This document shows, one piece after another, positions 1 through 7,325 of a stretch of DNA of 16,394 nucleotides; position 1 is the first letter of the stretch, and the number at the start of each line of letters is the position of its first letter. Below the pieces are notes generated by a model. The model saw only the letters and a list, made by a program, of their open reading frames with translations, was not told the origin of the DNA and did no database searches. A program made the position numbers and the translations under genes. Source of the stretch: VFZS01 sp964353255 (GTDB lineage Bacteria > Acidobacteriota > Terriglobia > Bryobacterales > Bryobacteraceae); contig CAYGVJ010000117.1 of the NCBI GenBank assembly GCA_964353255.1, forward strand, positions 1 through 16,394. Reading direction: 5' to 3'.

Positions 1-112
1 TTGTCGAGGCGGCAAGCAAGAGTGCTTGCGCCACGAAAAGGAGGCGCTTTCCCCTAAGTTAGCGCTTATGGGCCAGGAGGCCCGCCCCACGAAAACTAAG
101 TGACATTGGGCT
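1..112. repeat. Hairpin-rich intergenic segment with internal direct repeats
   Basis: No convincing gene is seen here. The segment holds a perfect 7-bp hairpin at 12-29 (GCAAGCA, loop AGAG, TGCTTGC), a 5-bp GCGCC/GGCGC stem at 28-32 and 43-47, and a perfect GGGCC-AGGA-GGCCC hairpin at 70-83. CCACGAAAA occurs at 31-39 and 87-95, and CTAAGT at 54-59 and 96-101. This density of small palindromes plus direct repeats resembles a mobile intergenic palindromic repeat rather than a simple terminator, because no T-run follows any stem. That reading is inference; genome copy number would decide. Confidence 0.45.
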
Positions 113-202
113 TCAAGCCTCGCCCTTGCGGTGGCGGGAAACGTAGTACCGCATGGTGGTTTCGAGGATGTCGCGGAACTTCTCGGCGTAGATCTGGCGC
201 AT
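113..202 (-). CDS. Possible 29-residue small protein
   Basis: Short minus-strand ORF from ATG at 202 to TGA at 113, beginning MRQIYAEKFR and ending in a basic tail (SRHRKGEA). Support comes from two sources. An AGGAAG Shine-Dalgarno-like stretch lies a few bases upstream of the ATG. Codon use is strongly GC-ending at third positions (about 26 of 29 codons), as in the confirmed genes here. The product would be soluble, charged and helix-prone, with no membrane segment. I do not recognise the family. It overlaps the open region in front of the plus-strand membrane protein gene, so either this ORF is spurious or that gene starts downstream of 202. It could also be the tail of a longer ORF open to 436, but the upstream part looks like shadow coding. 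Confidence 0.3.
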   Translation of the reverse strand: MRQIYAEKFRDILETTMRYYVSRHRKGEA

Positions 203-269
203 CGTCTTCCTGCCGCGGCCGGCGGATGTCCCCAGCCCGGAAACCGCGCTGGCGGCAGCAGCGCTGCTC

Positions 270-2165
270 TTGGCGCTGGCCGCGGCGCACTTCCCTTCGC
301 GATGGCTGGGGTGGTGGGAAGGCCCCCTGGCGCGCCTCGCCCGAAGAAAAAGGCTGGCGATCCTGGTGGCCGCTTTCTCACCGCTGGTCCTGCGCGCGCT
401 CCTGCTTCCTTGGTTCCCGATTCCGGAGCCGCGCAACCACGACGAGTTCAGTTTCCTTCTGGCGGCGGATACCTTCGCACACGGCCGCCTGGCGAACCCG
501 CAACATCCGTTGTGGGTTCACTTCGAGAGTATGCACATCCTGGTGCGGCCGGCTTATGCCAGCGCGTTCCCGATCGCGCAGGGGGTTGCACTGGCAGTGG
601 GAAAGGTCCTGTTTGGCCACCCGTGGGTCGGGGTGTGGCTCAGTGTCGGCCTGATGTGCGGCGCCGTCTGCTGGATGCTACAGGCATGGCTGCCGCCGCG
701 CTGGGCGCTGCTGGGCGCCGTTCTGGTGATCCTGCGGCTGGGGGTTTCCAGCTACTGGATGAACACTTACTGGGGTGGAGCCGTGGCTGCGGCCGGGGGC
801 GCTCTGGTGCTCGGCGCGCTGCCGAGAATCGTGGCACGGAATTCAGCCTGTGGACGCTGGCGCCACGCCGTAGTGATGGGCCTCGGGCTCGCAGTCCTGG
901 CGAACAGCCGCCCGTTCGAGGGCGCTATCTTCGCCGGCGCGATCGCCGTGGCGCTCCTGGCCTGGATGCTGGGACGAAACGGCCCGCCGCGGGCCGCGGC
1001 GCTGCGCTACATCGTCTTGCCGCTGGCGCTGCTTGGTGCGCTGACGGGCGCTGGCATGGCGTACTACTTCGCGCGCGTCACCGGCAAACCCTGGGTTGCG
1101 CCCTACACTCTGTACCGCAGCACCATGACCATGGCGCCCCACTTCCTCTGGCAGGCGCCACGCCCCCAGCCGCTCTACAACAACCGCGAGCTGCGGCACT
1201 TCTACACAGGCTGGGAGATGAACCGCTATCTCAGCGCGCGCATAGCGCTGCTGCGGAACTTGGTTCAGAAGACCGGCACGTATTGGCGCTTCTACCTGGG
1301 GCCGTTGCTCACGATCCCGCTGGTCACCCTGCCGTTTTTCTGGCGGGACCGCAGGGCGAGGCAGGCGCTGCTGGTGGCCGCAGTGTTTCCTCTTGCACTG
1401 GTGGGACAGGTTTGGCACAACCCCCACTATGCGGCGCCGGCGACCGGCTTGGTCGTCCTCATCGTCGTCATGGGCATGCGGAGGCTGCGGCTGTGGCGCT
1501 GGCGGCAGCGCCCGGTCGGCCTGTGCCTGGTCCGCGGCTTGCCGGCGGCTTGCGCCGTGATGCTGCTAGTGAAGGTTTGCGCGGCCAGCTTGCCGGCCCC
1601 CGAGAGCGAATGGGCCAGTTGGCGCTGGCCGGCGCCCGGCGGCCTGGCGCGCGCCCGCATTCTCAGCGAGCTGGAGAGCTCGGGAGACAAGCACCTGGTG
1701 CTGGTGCGGTACCCCGCGCTGCGGGATCCGGGAGACGAGTGGGTCTACAACGGCGCGGACATCGACGGCTCGCGGGTGGTCTGGGCGAGGGAACTGGACG
1801 CGGCCAGCAATGCGAAGCTGGTGCGCCACTTCGAGGGCCGCCGCGTATGGCTGGTCGAGCCCGGCCGGCCGTCGGTGCGCTTGATCCCGTACCAAGACGC
1901 TCCGGCCCGGCCGATGCCGTTCGCCGGGCTCGGCGCCCCCGGCATCGAGGTGCTGCGCTCGCCCGAGGAGGTGAGGCGGAAGGTCCTGCTGAAGTCCGAA
2001 GCGGGCCCGGACGCGCACTACGCCTGCGATGTCTGGAATTACTGTTTCACCGAAGCCACCGGCGTCGAGGGTCCGGAGGTGTCCAAGGGATGCTACGCCG
2101 GAGGGAATCGCGGCCAGCCAGTGACCTTCGAGCACTGGTTTTCCTGGGTCGAGCGCCAGCGGTAG
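270..2165 (+). CDS. Polytopic membrane protein, glycosyltransferase-39/GT-C-like (uncharacterised)
   Basis: Predicted inner-membrane protein of about 631 residues with many hydrophobic segments over residues 1-430, for example around 30-50, 105-125, 130-155, 170-190 and 240-265. A soluble domain of about 200 residues follows to the C-terminus. An acidic pair in a loop after the first segments (HDEF, residues 57-60) sits where GT-C enzymes carry their catalytic Asp/Glu, which suggests a lipid-linked-sugar transferase. Donor and acceptor are unknown. It resembles a membrane family common in Acidobacteriota, by recollection rather than search. The start is uncertain: the frame is open only from 192, just after an in-frame TAG at 189. 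It offers no ATG or GTG before the TTG at 270, and none of the candidates has a good Shine-Dalgarno. The first hydrophobic stretch begins upstream of that TTG, so the true N-terminus may be earlier. It converges with cutA. Confidence 0.7.
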   Translation: MALAAAHFPSRWLGWWEGPLARLARRKRLAILVAAFSPLVLRALLLPWFPIPEPRNHDEFSFLLAADTFAHGRLANPQHPLWVHFESMHILVRPAYASAFPIAQGVALAVGKVLFGHPWVGVWLSVGLMCGAVCWMLQAWLPPRWALLGAVLVILRLGVSSYWMNTYWGGAVAAAGGALVLGALPRIVARNSACGRWRHAVVMGLGLAVLANSRPFEGAIFAGAIAVALLAWMLGRNGPPRAAALRYIVLPLALLGALTGAGMAYYFARVTGKPWVAPYTLYRSTMTMAPHFLWQAPRPQPLYNNRELRHFYTGWEMNRYLSARIALLRNLVQKTGTYWRFYLGPLLTIPLVTLPFFWRDRRARQALLVAAVFPLALVGQVWHNPHYAAPATGLVVLIVVMGMRRLRLWRWRQRPVGLCLVRGLPAACAVMLLVKVCAASLPAPESEWASWRWPAPGGLARARILSELESSGDKHLVLVRYPALRDPGDEWVYNGADIDGSRVVWARELDAASNAKLVRHFEGRRVWLVEPGRPSVRLIPYQDAPARPMPFAGLGAPGIEVLRSPEEVRRKVLLKSEAGPDAHYACDVWNYCFTEATGVEGPEVSKGCYAGGNRGQPVTFEHWFSWVERQR

Positions 2166-2194
2166 TAGAGCCGGCTGGCATCGGCAGACTAACC

Positions 2195-2515
2195 CTACTG
2201 GCTCAATTCCGCCTCCAGCCAGTTCAGGTAGGCGGGCGAGCCGTCAACGATGGGCAAGGCCACGGCCTCCGGCACCTCGTAGGAGTGCAGGCTCTCCAGC
2301 TCGGCGAGGAGCCTGGGAAAAAGCTCCCGGCGCGACTTGATCAGCAGCAGCCATTCGCCGGCCTCCTCGAGGGCCCCCTTCCAGCGGTAGAAACTGCGCG
2401 CGCCGGGGACCACGTTCACGCAGGCCGCCAGCCGCTTCTCGACCAGCGTCCGGGCGATCTTTTCCGCCTCCTCGGCCGAAGGGCAGGTGCTGAGCACCAC
2501 GATCTTGTCGGTCAT
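2195..2515 (-). CDS. cutA: CutA divalent-ion tolerance protein
   Basis: The 106-residue product has the length and composition of CutA1, a small trimeric ferredoxin-like protein linked to divalent cation tolerance. Recognisable features are the N-terminal strand ending in STCPS (about residues 9-13) with following helix, the LAACVNVVPG motif (about 34-43), the SFYRWKG turn, the KSRRELFP segment and the HSYEVPE...LPI block near the C-terminus. ATG at 2515 is preferred over an upstream TTG at 2530 because GGGGGAG lies about 6-7 bases before it. The gene converges with the membrane protein gene (29-bp gap, no clear terminator) and diverges from the FtsB-like gene. The biochemical role of CutA is unsettled in general. 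The family assignment is firm. Confidence 0.93.
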   Translation of the reverse strand: MTDKIVVLSTCPSAEEAEKIARTLVEKRLAACVNVVPGARSFYRWKGALEEAGEWLLLIKSRRELFPRLLAELESLHSYEVPEAVALPIVDGSPAYLNWLEAELSQ

Positions 2516-2539
2516 TTCGGGCTCCCCCAAAGAATCCAG

Positions 2540-2568
2540 TGGAAATTCAGCGCAAACAGGATTATAAG
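2540..2568 (+). promoter_or_regulatory. Sigma70-type promoter for the FtsB-like gene
   Basis: TGGAAA (2540-2545) and TATAAG (2563-2568) are separated by 17 bp, pointing at the ATG at 2603 about 35 bp downstream. The -10 shares its bases with the oppositely oriented cutA -10. Confidence 0.45.
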
Positions 2569-2589
2569 AGAATGTAGGGGCCGCGTTGG
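2561..2589 (-). promoter_or_regulatory. Promoter for cutA (perfect -10)
   Basis: On the minus strand a perfect TATAAT -10 lies at 2566-2561, giving a leader of about 40 nt before the cutA ATG. The -35 position (2589-2584, CCAACG) is a poor match. The AT-rich core overlaps the plus-strand -10, so the two divergent promoters probably compete for polymerase. Confidence 0.45.
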
Positions 2590-2602
2590 CGGACCCGGCA
2601 AG

Positions 2603-2893
2603 ATGATGCTCTCCAGATGGGGCGGCCTTGTGGTCGCAGGCGGATTAGCGGTGGCACTGCTGGCGGGTTTGCGCGTTCCCCAGGCAGTGGCGGCCTGGCG
2701 CCAGAATCACGAACGCATCCGCCAGTTGCAGACGGAGACCGCCGACCTGACCAAGGACATCGCCATGCGCCGCGAGCGTATCCGCCAGCTTCGCGAGAGC
2801 CGCAGCCGCCAGGAACTCGAGATGCGGCAGCAGCGCAAGATGCTGCGTCCCGGCGAAACCACGGTGGTCACCCCGGGACAGCCGCCCCAGTAG
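2603..2893 (+). CDS. FtsB/DivIC-like septum formation initiator
   Basis: The 96-residue product has the FtsB/DivIC architecture: a short N-terminus, one transmembrane helix (about residues 7-30), then a charged heptad-like coiled coil (about 35-78) and a short tail with the RPGE motif typical of the family. FtsB-type proteins bridge FtsL and FtsQ in the division complex at the inner membrane. The ATG at 2603 is followed immediately by a second ATG at 2606; the Shine-Dalgarno is weak. The gene stops 3 bp before the oppositely oriented phosphohexomutase stop, so the two genes converge almost without a gap. It is not next to eno or other common ftsB neighbours. The family call rests on architecture and the RPGE motif and is moderately firm. 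Confidence 0.72.
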   Translation: MMLSRWGGLVVAGGLAVALLAGLRVPQAVAAWRQNHERIRQLQTETADLTKDIAMRRERIRQLRESRSRQELEMRQQRKMLRPGETTVVTPGQPPQ

Positions 2894-2896
2894 CCC

Positions 2897-4252
2897 TCAC
2901 CCCGCCAGCCGCAGCACCCGCTCAAACAACTCCTCCACCTCGCCGGCCGAGCGCGCCTCGGCCGCCACGCGGAGCACGGGCTCGGTGTTGGACGCCCGCA
3001 CGTGGATCCACGCCTCCGGCAGGGTCACCTTCAAACCATCCGAGCGGTCCAGGGTCCCGCCGGCGAACTCCTCCTCCAGCGCCTGCATGAGCGGGCCCAG
3101 CCGCCCGTGCTGGTAGGCGATCTGGCCCGAGCGGCGCCAGTAGCGAGGCAGCCGACCGGCCCAGGCCGAGACCGGCAGTCCGCTCAGGGCCATCCGGTCC
3201 AACAGGAACGCCATGCCGGTGTAGCTGTCGCGGCAAAGCTGCACTGGCGGGAAAATGATGCCGCCGTTGGAGCCCTCCCCGCCGATCACCGCGTTAACGG
3301 CCTGCATCATCTCGACCACGTTGGCTTCCCCCACCGGCGTGCGGTAGACGCGGCGCCCGCGCGCTGCCGCTACGTCGTCGATGACCGCCGAGGTGCTCAG
3401 GTTGACCACCACGTCTCCGCGCAGCCGCTCCAGGACCGCCTCCACTACCAGCGCCAGCACGTCGTCGTTGTCCAGCACGTGCCCGGTCTCGTCGGCCACT
3501 GCCAGCCGGTCGCCGTCGGGGTCCTGCGCGAACCCTATGTCGCAGCCCTCCCGCCGCACCAGCTCGGCCAACTCGGTCAGCGTGTCGGGACGCGGCTCGG
3601 CCACGCGCGGGAATGGCTTACCAGGGTCCACTGCAATGGCGTGCAACTCGCAGCCCAGGACCTGCTCGAGGAACCGGCAGCTCAGCAGCGAGCCGGCCCC
3701 ATTGACCGCGTCCAGGGCCACCCGAAACTTCCGGGCGCGGATGCGTTCCGCGTCCACGTGTTTTAGGATCCTGTCGAAGTGCAGCTTGGGCGGCGTCTTG
3801 AAGTCCCGGACCACCCGGCGGATGTCTTCGTTGACCGCCTGGCGAAATTCGCTCTGGTGGTAAAGGTCCAGCAGCTCGCTTCGCTCGTAGTGGTTGAAGA
3901 ACAGCCCCTGGGCATTGAACAGCTTCAGCGCGTTGTACTCCGGAGGGTTGTGCGAGGCCGTGATGGCGATGCCGCCGCGCGCGCCGCAGGAGCCCACGTA
4001 GACCTGGATGGTCGGAGTGGGCATAATGCCCACGTAGACCACCTCACACCCGCTCGCCAGCAGGCCGCAGCAGACGGCGTGCTGGAGCATCTGCCCGCTG
4101 GGCCGGGTGTCGCGGCCCACCACCACGCGCCCCGCGCCGACGTAAGTAGCAAAGGCTTGCGCGAAGGCGCAGGCCAGCGACGGGGTCAGGAACTCGCCGA
4201 CTACCCCGCGGATCCCGGAAACGCTGATCTTCAGCAAATGCTCACGCGGCAT
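2897..4252 (-). CDS. Phosphohexomutase, GlmM/ManB type
   Basis: The 451-residue alpha-D-phosphohexomutase interconverts hexose 6-phosphate and 1-phosphate in the cytoplasm. All four active-site motifs are intact: TASHNP with phosphoserine S100, metal-binding DPDGDR (244-249), sugar-binding GEGSNGG (325-331) and phosphate-binding RASNTEP (419-425). An N-terminal SGIRGVVG opens domain 1. GlmM (glucosamine), ManB (mannose) or PGM substrate specificity cannot be settled from motifs; GEGSNGG occurs in archaeal-type GlmM/PMM enzymes. ATG at 4252 is chosen because the frame upstream of it runs into the repeat region and has no homology-like sequence. It lies downstream of a second, divergent mutase gene, probably in the same operon. 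A cell-wall or exopolysaccharide precursor role is likely. Confidence 0.9.
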   Translation of the reverse strand: MPREHLLKISVSGIRGVVGEFLTPSLACAFAQAFATYVGAGRVVVGRDTRPSGQMLQHAVCCGLLASGCEVVYVGIMPTPTIQVYVGSCGARGGIAITASHNPPEYNALKLFNAQGLFFNHYERSELLDLYHQSEFRQAVNEDIRRVVRDFKTPPKLHFDRILKHVDAERIRARKFRVALDAVNGAGSLLSCRFLEQVLGCELHAIAVDPGKPFPRVAEPRPDTLTELAELVRREGCDIGFAQDPDGDRLAVADETGHVLDNDDVLALVVEAVLERLRGDVVVNLSTSAVIDDVAAARGRRVYRTPVGEANVVEMMQAVNAVIGGEGSNGGIIFPPVQLCRDSYTGMAFLLDRMALSGLPVSAWAGRLPRYWRRSGQIAYQHGRLGPLMQALEEEFAGGTLDRSDGLKVTLPEAWIHVRASNTEPVLRVAAEARSAGEVEELFERVLRLAG

Positions 4253-4262
4253 GGGAGAACTT

Positions 4263-4362
4263 CTTTCGCGCAAAGTACGCCAAGGTCTCGCGAAGCACGC
4301 CAAGATAACCCAATGCCTTTCTTTGCGAGCTTGGCGTATTCTTTGCGAGCTTGGCGCGAAAC
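4263..4362. repeat. CTTGGCG/TTTGCGAG intergenic repeat with inverted arms
   Basis: Between the two mutase genes, CTTTGCGAGCTTGGCG occurs exactly at 4321-4336 and 4341-4356 (20-bp period). The left half (4263-4304) carries inverted relatives, with ACGCCAAG at 4277-4284 and 4297-4304 and GCGCAAAG at 4268-4275. The two halves can pair as a long imperfect stem. Similar CTTGGCG/CTTTGCG repeats are, to my recollection, scattered intergenically in many environmental bacteria. The repeat sits inside an apparent operon and has no canonical T-run. Confidence 0.75.
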
Positions 4363-4364
4363 TT

Positions 4365-5744
4365 TCACCCGAAACTCCTCACCTGCTCGAGCAGCTCGTC
4401 GGAGAGCGCCTGCGGCGGCTCGCCACGCTGCTCGGCGATGATGCGCACCAGCGGCTCGGTCTGGCTCACCCGCACATGGAACCAGCGTCCCGGCCAGTCC
4501 ACCCGCAGCCCGTCCAGGATGTTGACGCTTCCGTCGGCATAGCGGGCGCGCAGCTCGGTCAGCAGCGCCGGGATGTGGTGCGAAACCAGCGGCACCTCGC
4601 CCTTCAGGATCGAGTAGCGCGGGTAGCCGGCCACGATCTCCGCGAGCTTCCGCCCCCGCTCGGCCATCATCGACAAGACGGCCAGCATCGAGGCGATGCC
4701 GTCGTAGATGAATCGGAACTGCGGCATCATCACCGCGCCGGTCCCTTCGCCCGCCACCGCGATCTGCTCCGGACGGTAGCTGGCCAGGGCGTCCATAGCC
4801 GCCTGCCGGCCCACCGGCACCCTCACCACGCGCCCGCCGTGCCAGCCGGCCACCTCCTCGAGCAGGGCGCTCGACGACAGGTTGGTGATGACCAGCTTGC
4901 CCGGTCCGCGCGGCAACAGGTAGTCGGCCAGCATGGGTAGGACCATCTCCTCGGAGACCGCTACGCCCTCGTCGGTGGCCAGGGCCACCCGGTCCGAGTC
5001 CACGTCGAACAAGAAGCCGGCGTCCGCCCCCAGGGGCTTGATCAGCGGCCCCAGTTGCAGGGCCACCATCCGGGCGGTGGTGGAAGGCTCGTGGGCGAAG
5101 GAGGCGCCCTCGAGCTGCTCGTTGATCAGCAAGAAGCTGAAGCCGAAGCGCTGGTTCATCCGCTGGAGGATCAGCGAGGAGGTCCCGTTGCAGCAATCCA
5201 CCACTACTTTGAAGCGTTGTAGCGCCGAAAAATCGTACACCGCCGCCAACTCGTCCAGGTAGTGATCGATGGCGTCGTCTTCCTGGCGCAGCTTGCCCAG
5301 CCGGTCCCAGGCTGCGAAGTCGAATCTCTTCAGGTGATATATGTCCAGCAGCTCGCTAGCTTCGGCGGTCGAGAGATACACTCCCTGGGAGCCGAAGAAC
5401 TTCAGCGCGTTCCACTCGGCGGCGTTGTGGCTGGCGCCGATCGAGATGCCGCCAGCGGCGGCGAGGCGCCGGATGGCGTGCTGGATCACCGGTGTCGAGA
5501 CCACTCCCAGCGAGATCACGTCGTGACCGCAGGCCAGCAATGCGGCAATGACGCCCTCGCGAACCATGGCCCCGCTCGAGCGGGGATCCCGGCCCACTGC
5601 TACCGCCCCGCCCGGGCCCAGGAAAGTGCCGAATGCCGAGGCGAAATCCAGCACGTGCGCCGCAGTCAGCCCGCTGCCTACCACGCCGCGCAAGCCGACG
5701 TGCGAGATCCGCAACTCTTTGCCGCCGCGGGTGGCCACCTTCAC
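4365..5744 (-). CDS. Divergent phosphohexomutase paralogue
   Basis: The 459-residue product has the four-domain phosphohexomutase layout, opening with SHVGLRGVVG, but its motifs depart from the norm. The serine loop is GASHNAAEWN (S105), the metal loop is DVDSDR (247-252) in place of DPDGDR, the sugar loop is GEGTGAV (332-338) in place of GEGSNGG, and the phosphate loop is RVSQTEP (425-431). The Ser and all three metal-ligand Asp residues remain, so it is probably active with altered substrate preference. GTG at 5744 overlaps the stop codon of the upstream CBM9-like gene by 4 bases, a translational-coupling arrangement; GTG at 5738 is an alternative. The frame is open much further upstream, but there it lies antisense or out of frame within the CBM9-like gene. 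Substrate is unknown. Confidence 0.85.
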   Translation of the reverse strand: MKVATRGGKELRISHVGLRGVVGSGLTAAHVLDFASAFGTFLGPGGAVAVGRDPRSSGAMVREGVIAALLACGHDVISLGVVSTPVIQHAIRRLAAAGGISIGASHNAAEWNALKFFGSQGVYLSTAEASELLDIYHLKRFDFAAWDRLGKLRQEDDAIDHYLDELAAVYDFSALQRFKVVVDCCNGTSSLILQRMNQRFGFSFLLINEQLEGASFAHEPSTTARMVALQLGPLIKPLGADAGFLFDVDSDRVALATDEGVAVSEEMVLPMLADYLLPRGPGKLVITNLSSSALLEEVAGWHGGRVVRVPVGRQAAMDALASYRPEQIAVAGEGTGAVMMPQFRFIYDGIASMLAVLSMMAERGRKLAEIVAGYPRYSILKGEVPLVSHHIPALLTELRARYADGSVNILDGLRVDWPGRWFHVRVSQTEPLVRIIAEQRGEPPQALSDELLEQVRSFG

Positions 5745-6430
5745 TTCACCAGTAGCAGCCGCCCGAAGGCCTCCGGAACGTGATAGTTGCGCGAGCCGGT
5801 CGGTTGCCAGGCGATCTGCTTGCGAGTCGGAGGCGGTCCCTGGAGGCGATACAGGTTGACGCGCATCTCCAGACCCGCCTTCGGGGGCCGCGTGTCGATC
5901 TTGTCGAGCGGGATCTTCATCTCGCCGTACCAGATCTTTTTGCCAGCGTCGAGGCGCGCCTTCACCGTGAAGCCGGAGTCCCACCTCCAGCCGCCCTCCG
6001 GCCGGGGGTTGACGCGGTCGATGTCCAGGTCCACCCACTCGCCCTGCGGCGACACCTGGAACTCCCAATACTGCTTGATGTTGTTGAAGTCGGTACCGAT
6101 GAAAGCCTCCGCCACGTCCCACTCCCAGAGCCTGTTGGTCTCGGTGGTCGTGGAAGGGTTCGGCCGAAGGTACAGGGTCTCGTACGGGCAGACGAACAGC
6201 AGGTACAGGTTCTTCGCGGTCCAGCGGGAGCGGATCTCCGTGCGGTGGCCGGGCACTGCCTCGCCCGTGGGCCCGTTTTCGGCGAACACTCCGGAGATCT
6301 TCTTCCAGGGCTTGGCGTCGGGGTTGGCGGTGAGGGCGAAGTCGGCCTTCGCGTAACGGCTGGGGACGATGCCGGGGTCGGCGGCAACCGCCGCGGCGGC
6401 ACTGAGGAGTAGAATAGGCAAGGGGTTCAT
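5741..6430 (-). CDS. Secreted CBM9-like carbohydrate-binding protein
   Basis: The 229-residue product begins with a signal peptide (about residues 1-17, hydrophobic run ending AVAA). The rest has the pattern of a carbohydrate-binding family 9-like beta-sandwich: RSRWTAKNLYLLF (strand pattern typical of the family), LWEWDVAEAFIG, and YWEFQVSPQGEWVDLDID, followed by a conserved mid-region and a C-terminal GRLLLV strand. Such proteins are abundant in polysaccharide-degrading environmental bacteria and are thought to bind sugars in the periplasm or outside. ATG at 6430 has GGAAG about 5 bases upstream. It is the first gene of the minus-strand operon with the two mutases, and it diverges from an esterase gene across only 30 bp. 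No catalytic motif is seen. Confidence 0.85.
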   Translation of the reverse strand: MNPLPILLLSAAAAVAADPGIVPSRYAKADFALTANPDAKPWKKISGVFAENGPTGEAVPGHRTEIRSRWTAKNLYLLFVCPYETLYLRPNPSTTTETNRLWEWDVAEAFIGTDFNNIKQYWEFQVSPQGEWVDLDIDRVNPRPEGGWRWDSGFTVKARLDAGKKIWYGEMKIPLDKIDTRPPKAGLEMRVNLYRLQGPPPTRKQIAWQPTGSRNYHVPEAFGRLLLVK

Positions 6431-6460
6431 TTCACTTCCACTATAAGCTCTAATAGGCGT
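6431..6460. promoter_or_regulatory. 30-bp divergent intergenic region
   Basis: This gap holds both ribosome binding sites (GGAAG for the minus gene, AGGCG for the plus gene) and an AT-rich core around CTATAAG (6441-6447) that gives -10-like hexamers on both strands. It is too short for two complete promoters upstream of both sites, so at least one promoter must extend into the opposite coding region. Confidence 0.35.
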
Positions 6461-7306
6461 ATGCGGAAACTGCTGACACTTGTTCCCGTTTTCGCTTGGC
6501 TGGCCCCCGCGCAAGCGCCCCCGCTGGCGCTGCCGGACACGGTGACCGTCCAGGCCAACATCCCTTACGACCGTTACAAAGAGACGGTGCTCGACGTTCT
6601 CCAGCCCAAGGCGGCCTCCAAGGGGAAACGCCCAGGGTTGCTGTGTATCCACGGGGGCGGCTGGGTGGGCGGCACGAAAGAACAGTTCGCGCCGTGGTGC
6701 CTGGCCTACGTCGAGCGGGGCTTTGTAGCGGTCAACGTCGAGTACCGGCTGGCGAAGGCGGCGCCGGCCCCGGCGGCAGTGAGCGACGTGCTGAAGGCGG
6801 CTCAGTGGTTCCGCCAGAACGCCAAGCGGTACAACGTGGATCGCAAGCGCATCGTGGTGACCGGCGCCTCCGCCGGCGGGCACCTGGCTTTGATGGTGGG
6901 CATGACTCCCAAGTCGGCCAAGCTGGGGCGGCCGGCGAAAGTGGCGGCGGTGGTCAACTTCTACGGCATCACCGACGTGGCGGACCAGTTGGGCGGCCCC
7001 CACGTGCAGAAGTACGCCGTCACCTGGGTACCGGAGCAGCCTGGGCGGTTCGAGCTGGCCCGCCGGGTGTCGCCAATGACCTACGTGCGCCGGGATGTGC
7101 CGCCGATTCTCACCCTCCACGGCGACGCCGATCCCACCGTCCCTTACGAGCAGGGCGTGCGTCTCACCAAGGCTCTGCGCGACGCCGGCGCTGATGCCCA
7201 GCTAATCAGCGTCCCGCAGGGCAAGCACGGCTTTCCCAAGGACAAAATGCAGGAGTTGTACCCCCAGATCTTCGAGTTCTTGAAAGCGCGCGGGATTCCG
7301 CGCTGA
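6461..7306 (+). CDS. Secreted alpha/beta-hydrolase esterase (acetyl-xylan/feruloyl esterase-like)
   Basis: The 281-residue product has a signal peptide (about residues 1-19, cleavage after APAQA). It then has a serine-hydrolase fold with an HGGGW oxyanion motif (64-68), nucleophile elbow GASAGG (Ser137), probable acid Asp224 in HGDADPTVP, and catalytic His256 in GKHGF. This pattern fits the BD-FAE/hormone-sensitive-lipase-like carbohydrate esterases that remove acyl groups from plant polysaccharides. The exact substrate is unknown. ATG at 6461 is preceded by AGGCG about 4 bases away. The oxidoreductase gene starts 19 bp after its stop, so the pair is likely co-transcribed. The neighbouring GH42 enzyme and CBM9-like protein support a sugar-scavenging role. 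Confidence 0.88.
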   Translation: MRKLLTLVPVFAWLAPAQAPPLALPDTVTVQANIPYDRYKETVLDVLQPKAASKGKRPGLLCIHGGGWVGGTKEQFAPWCLAYVERGFVAVNVEYRLAKAAPAPAAVSDVLKAAQWFRQNAKRYNVDRKRIVVTGASAGGHLALMVGMTPKSAKLGRPAKVAAVVNFYGITDVADQLGGPHVQKYAVTWVPEQPGRFELARRVSPMTYVRRDVPPILTLHGDADPTVPYEQGVRLTKALRDAGADAQLISVPQGKHGFPKDKMQELYPQIFEFLKARGIPR

Positions 7307-7325
7307 CACCAGGAGACTAGCCAAT

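Noticed and set aside
2166..2194. Bidirectional terminator between the membrane protein gene and cutA
   Set aside because: GAGCC/GGCTC can pair only across a long loop and there is no T-run on either strand.
131..2602. Very long plus-strand open frame ahead of the FtsB-like gene
   Set aside because: It is the second-frame shadow of the membrane protein and cutA; only the last 96 codons have protein-like character (TM helix plus coiled coil).
4253..4303. N-terminal extension of the downstream phosphohexomutase
   Set aside because: It would translate the intergenic repeat; the enzyme family starts at MPREHLLKISVSGIRG.
4321..4356. Possible CRISPR array
   Set aside because: Two 16-bp units with 4-bp spacing plus inverted relatives; no spacer-sized gaps and no cas genes.
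5745..6122. N-terminal extension of the divergent phosphohexomutase
   Set aside because: It is an out-of-frame reading of the CBM9-like gene; the mutase fold starts right at GTG 5744.
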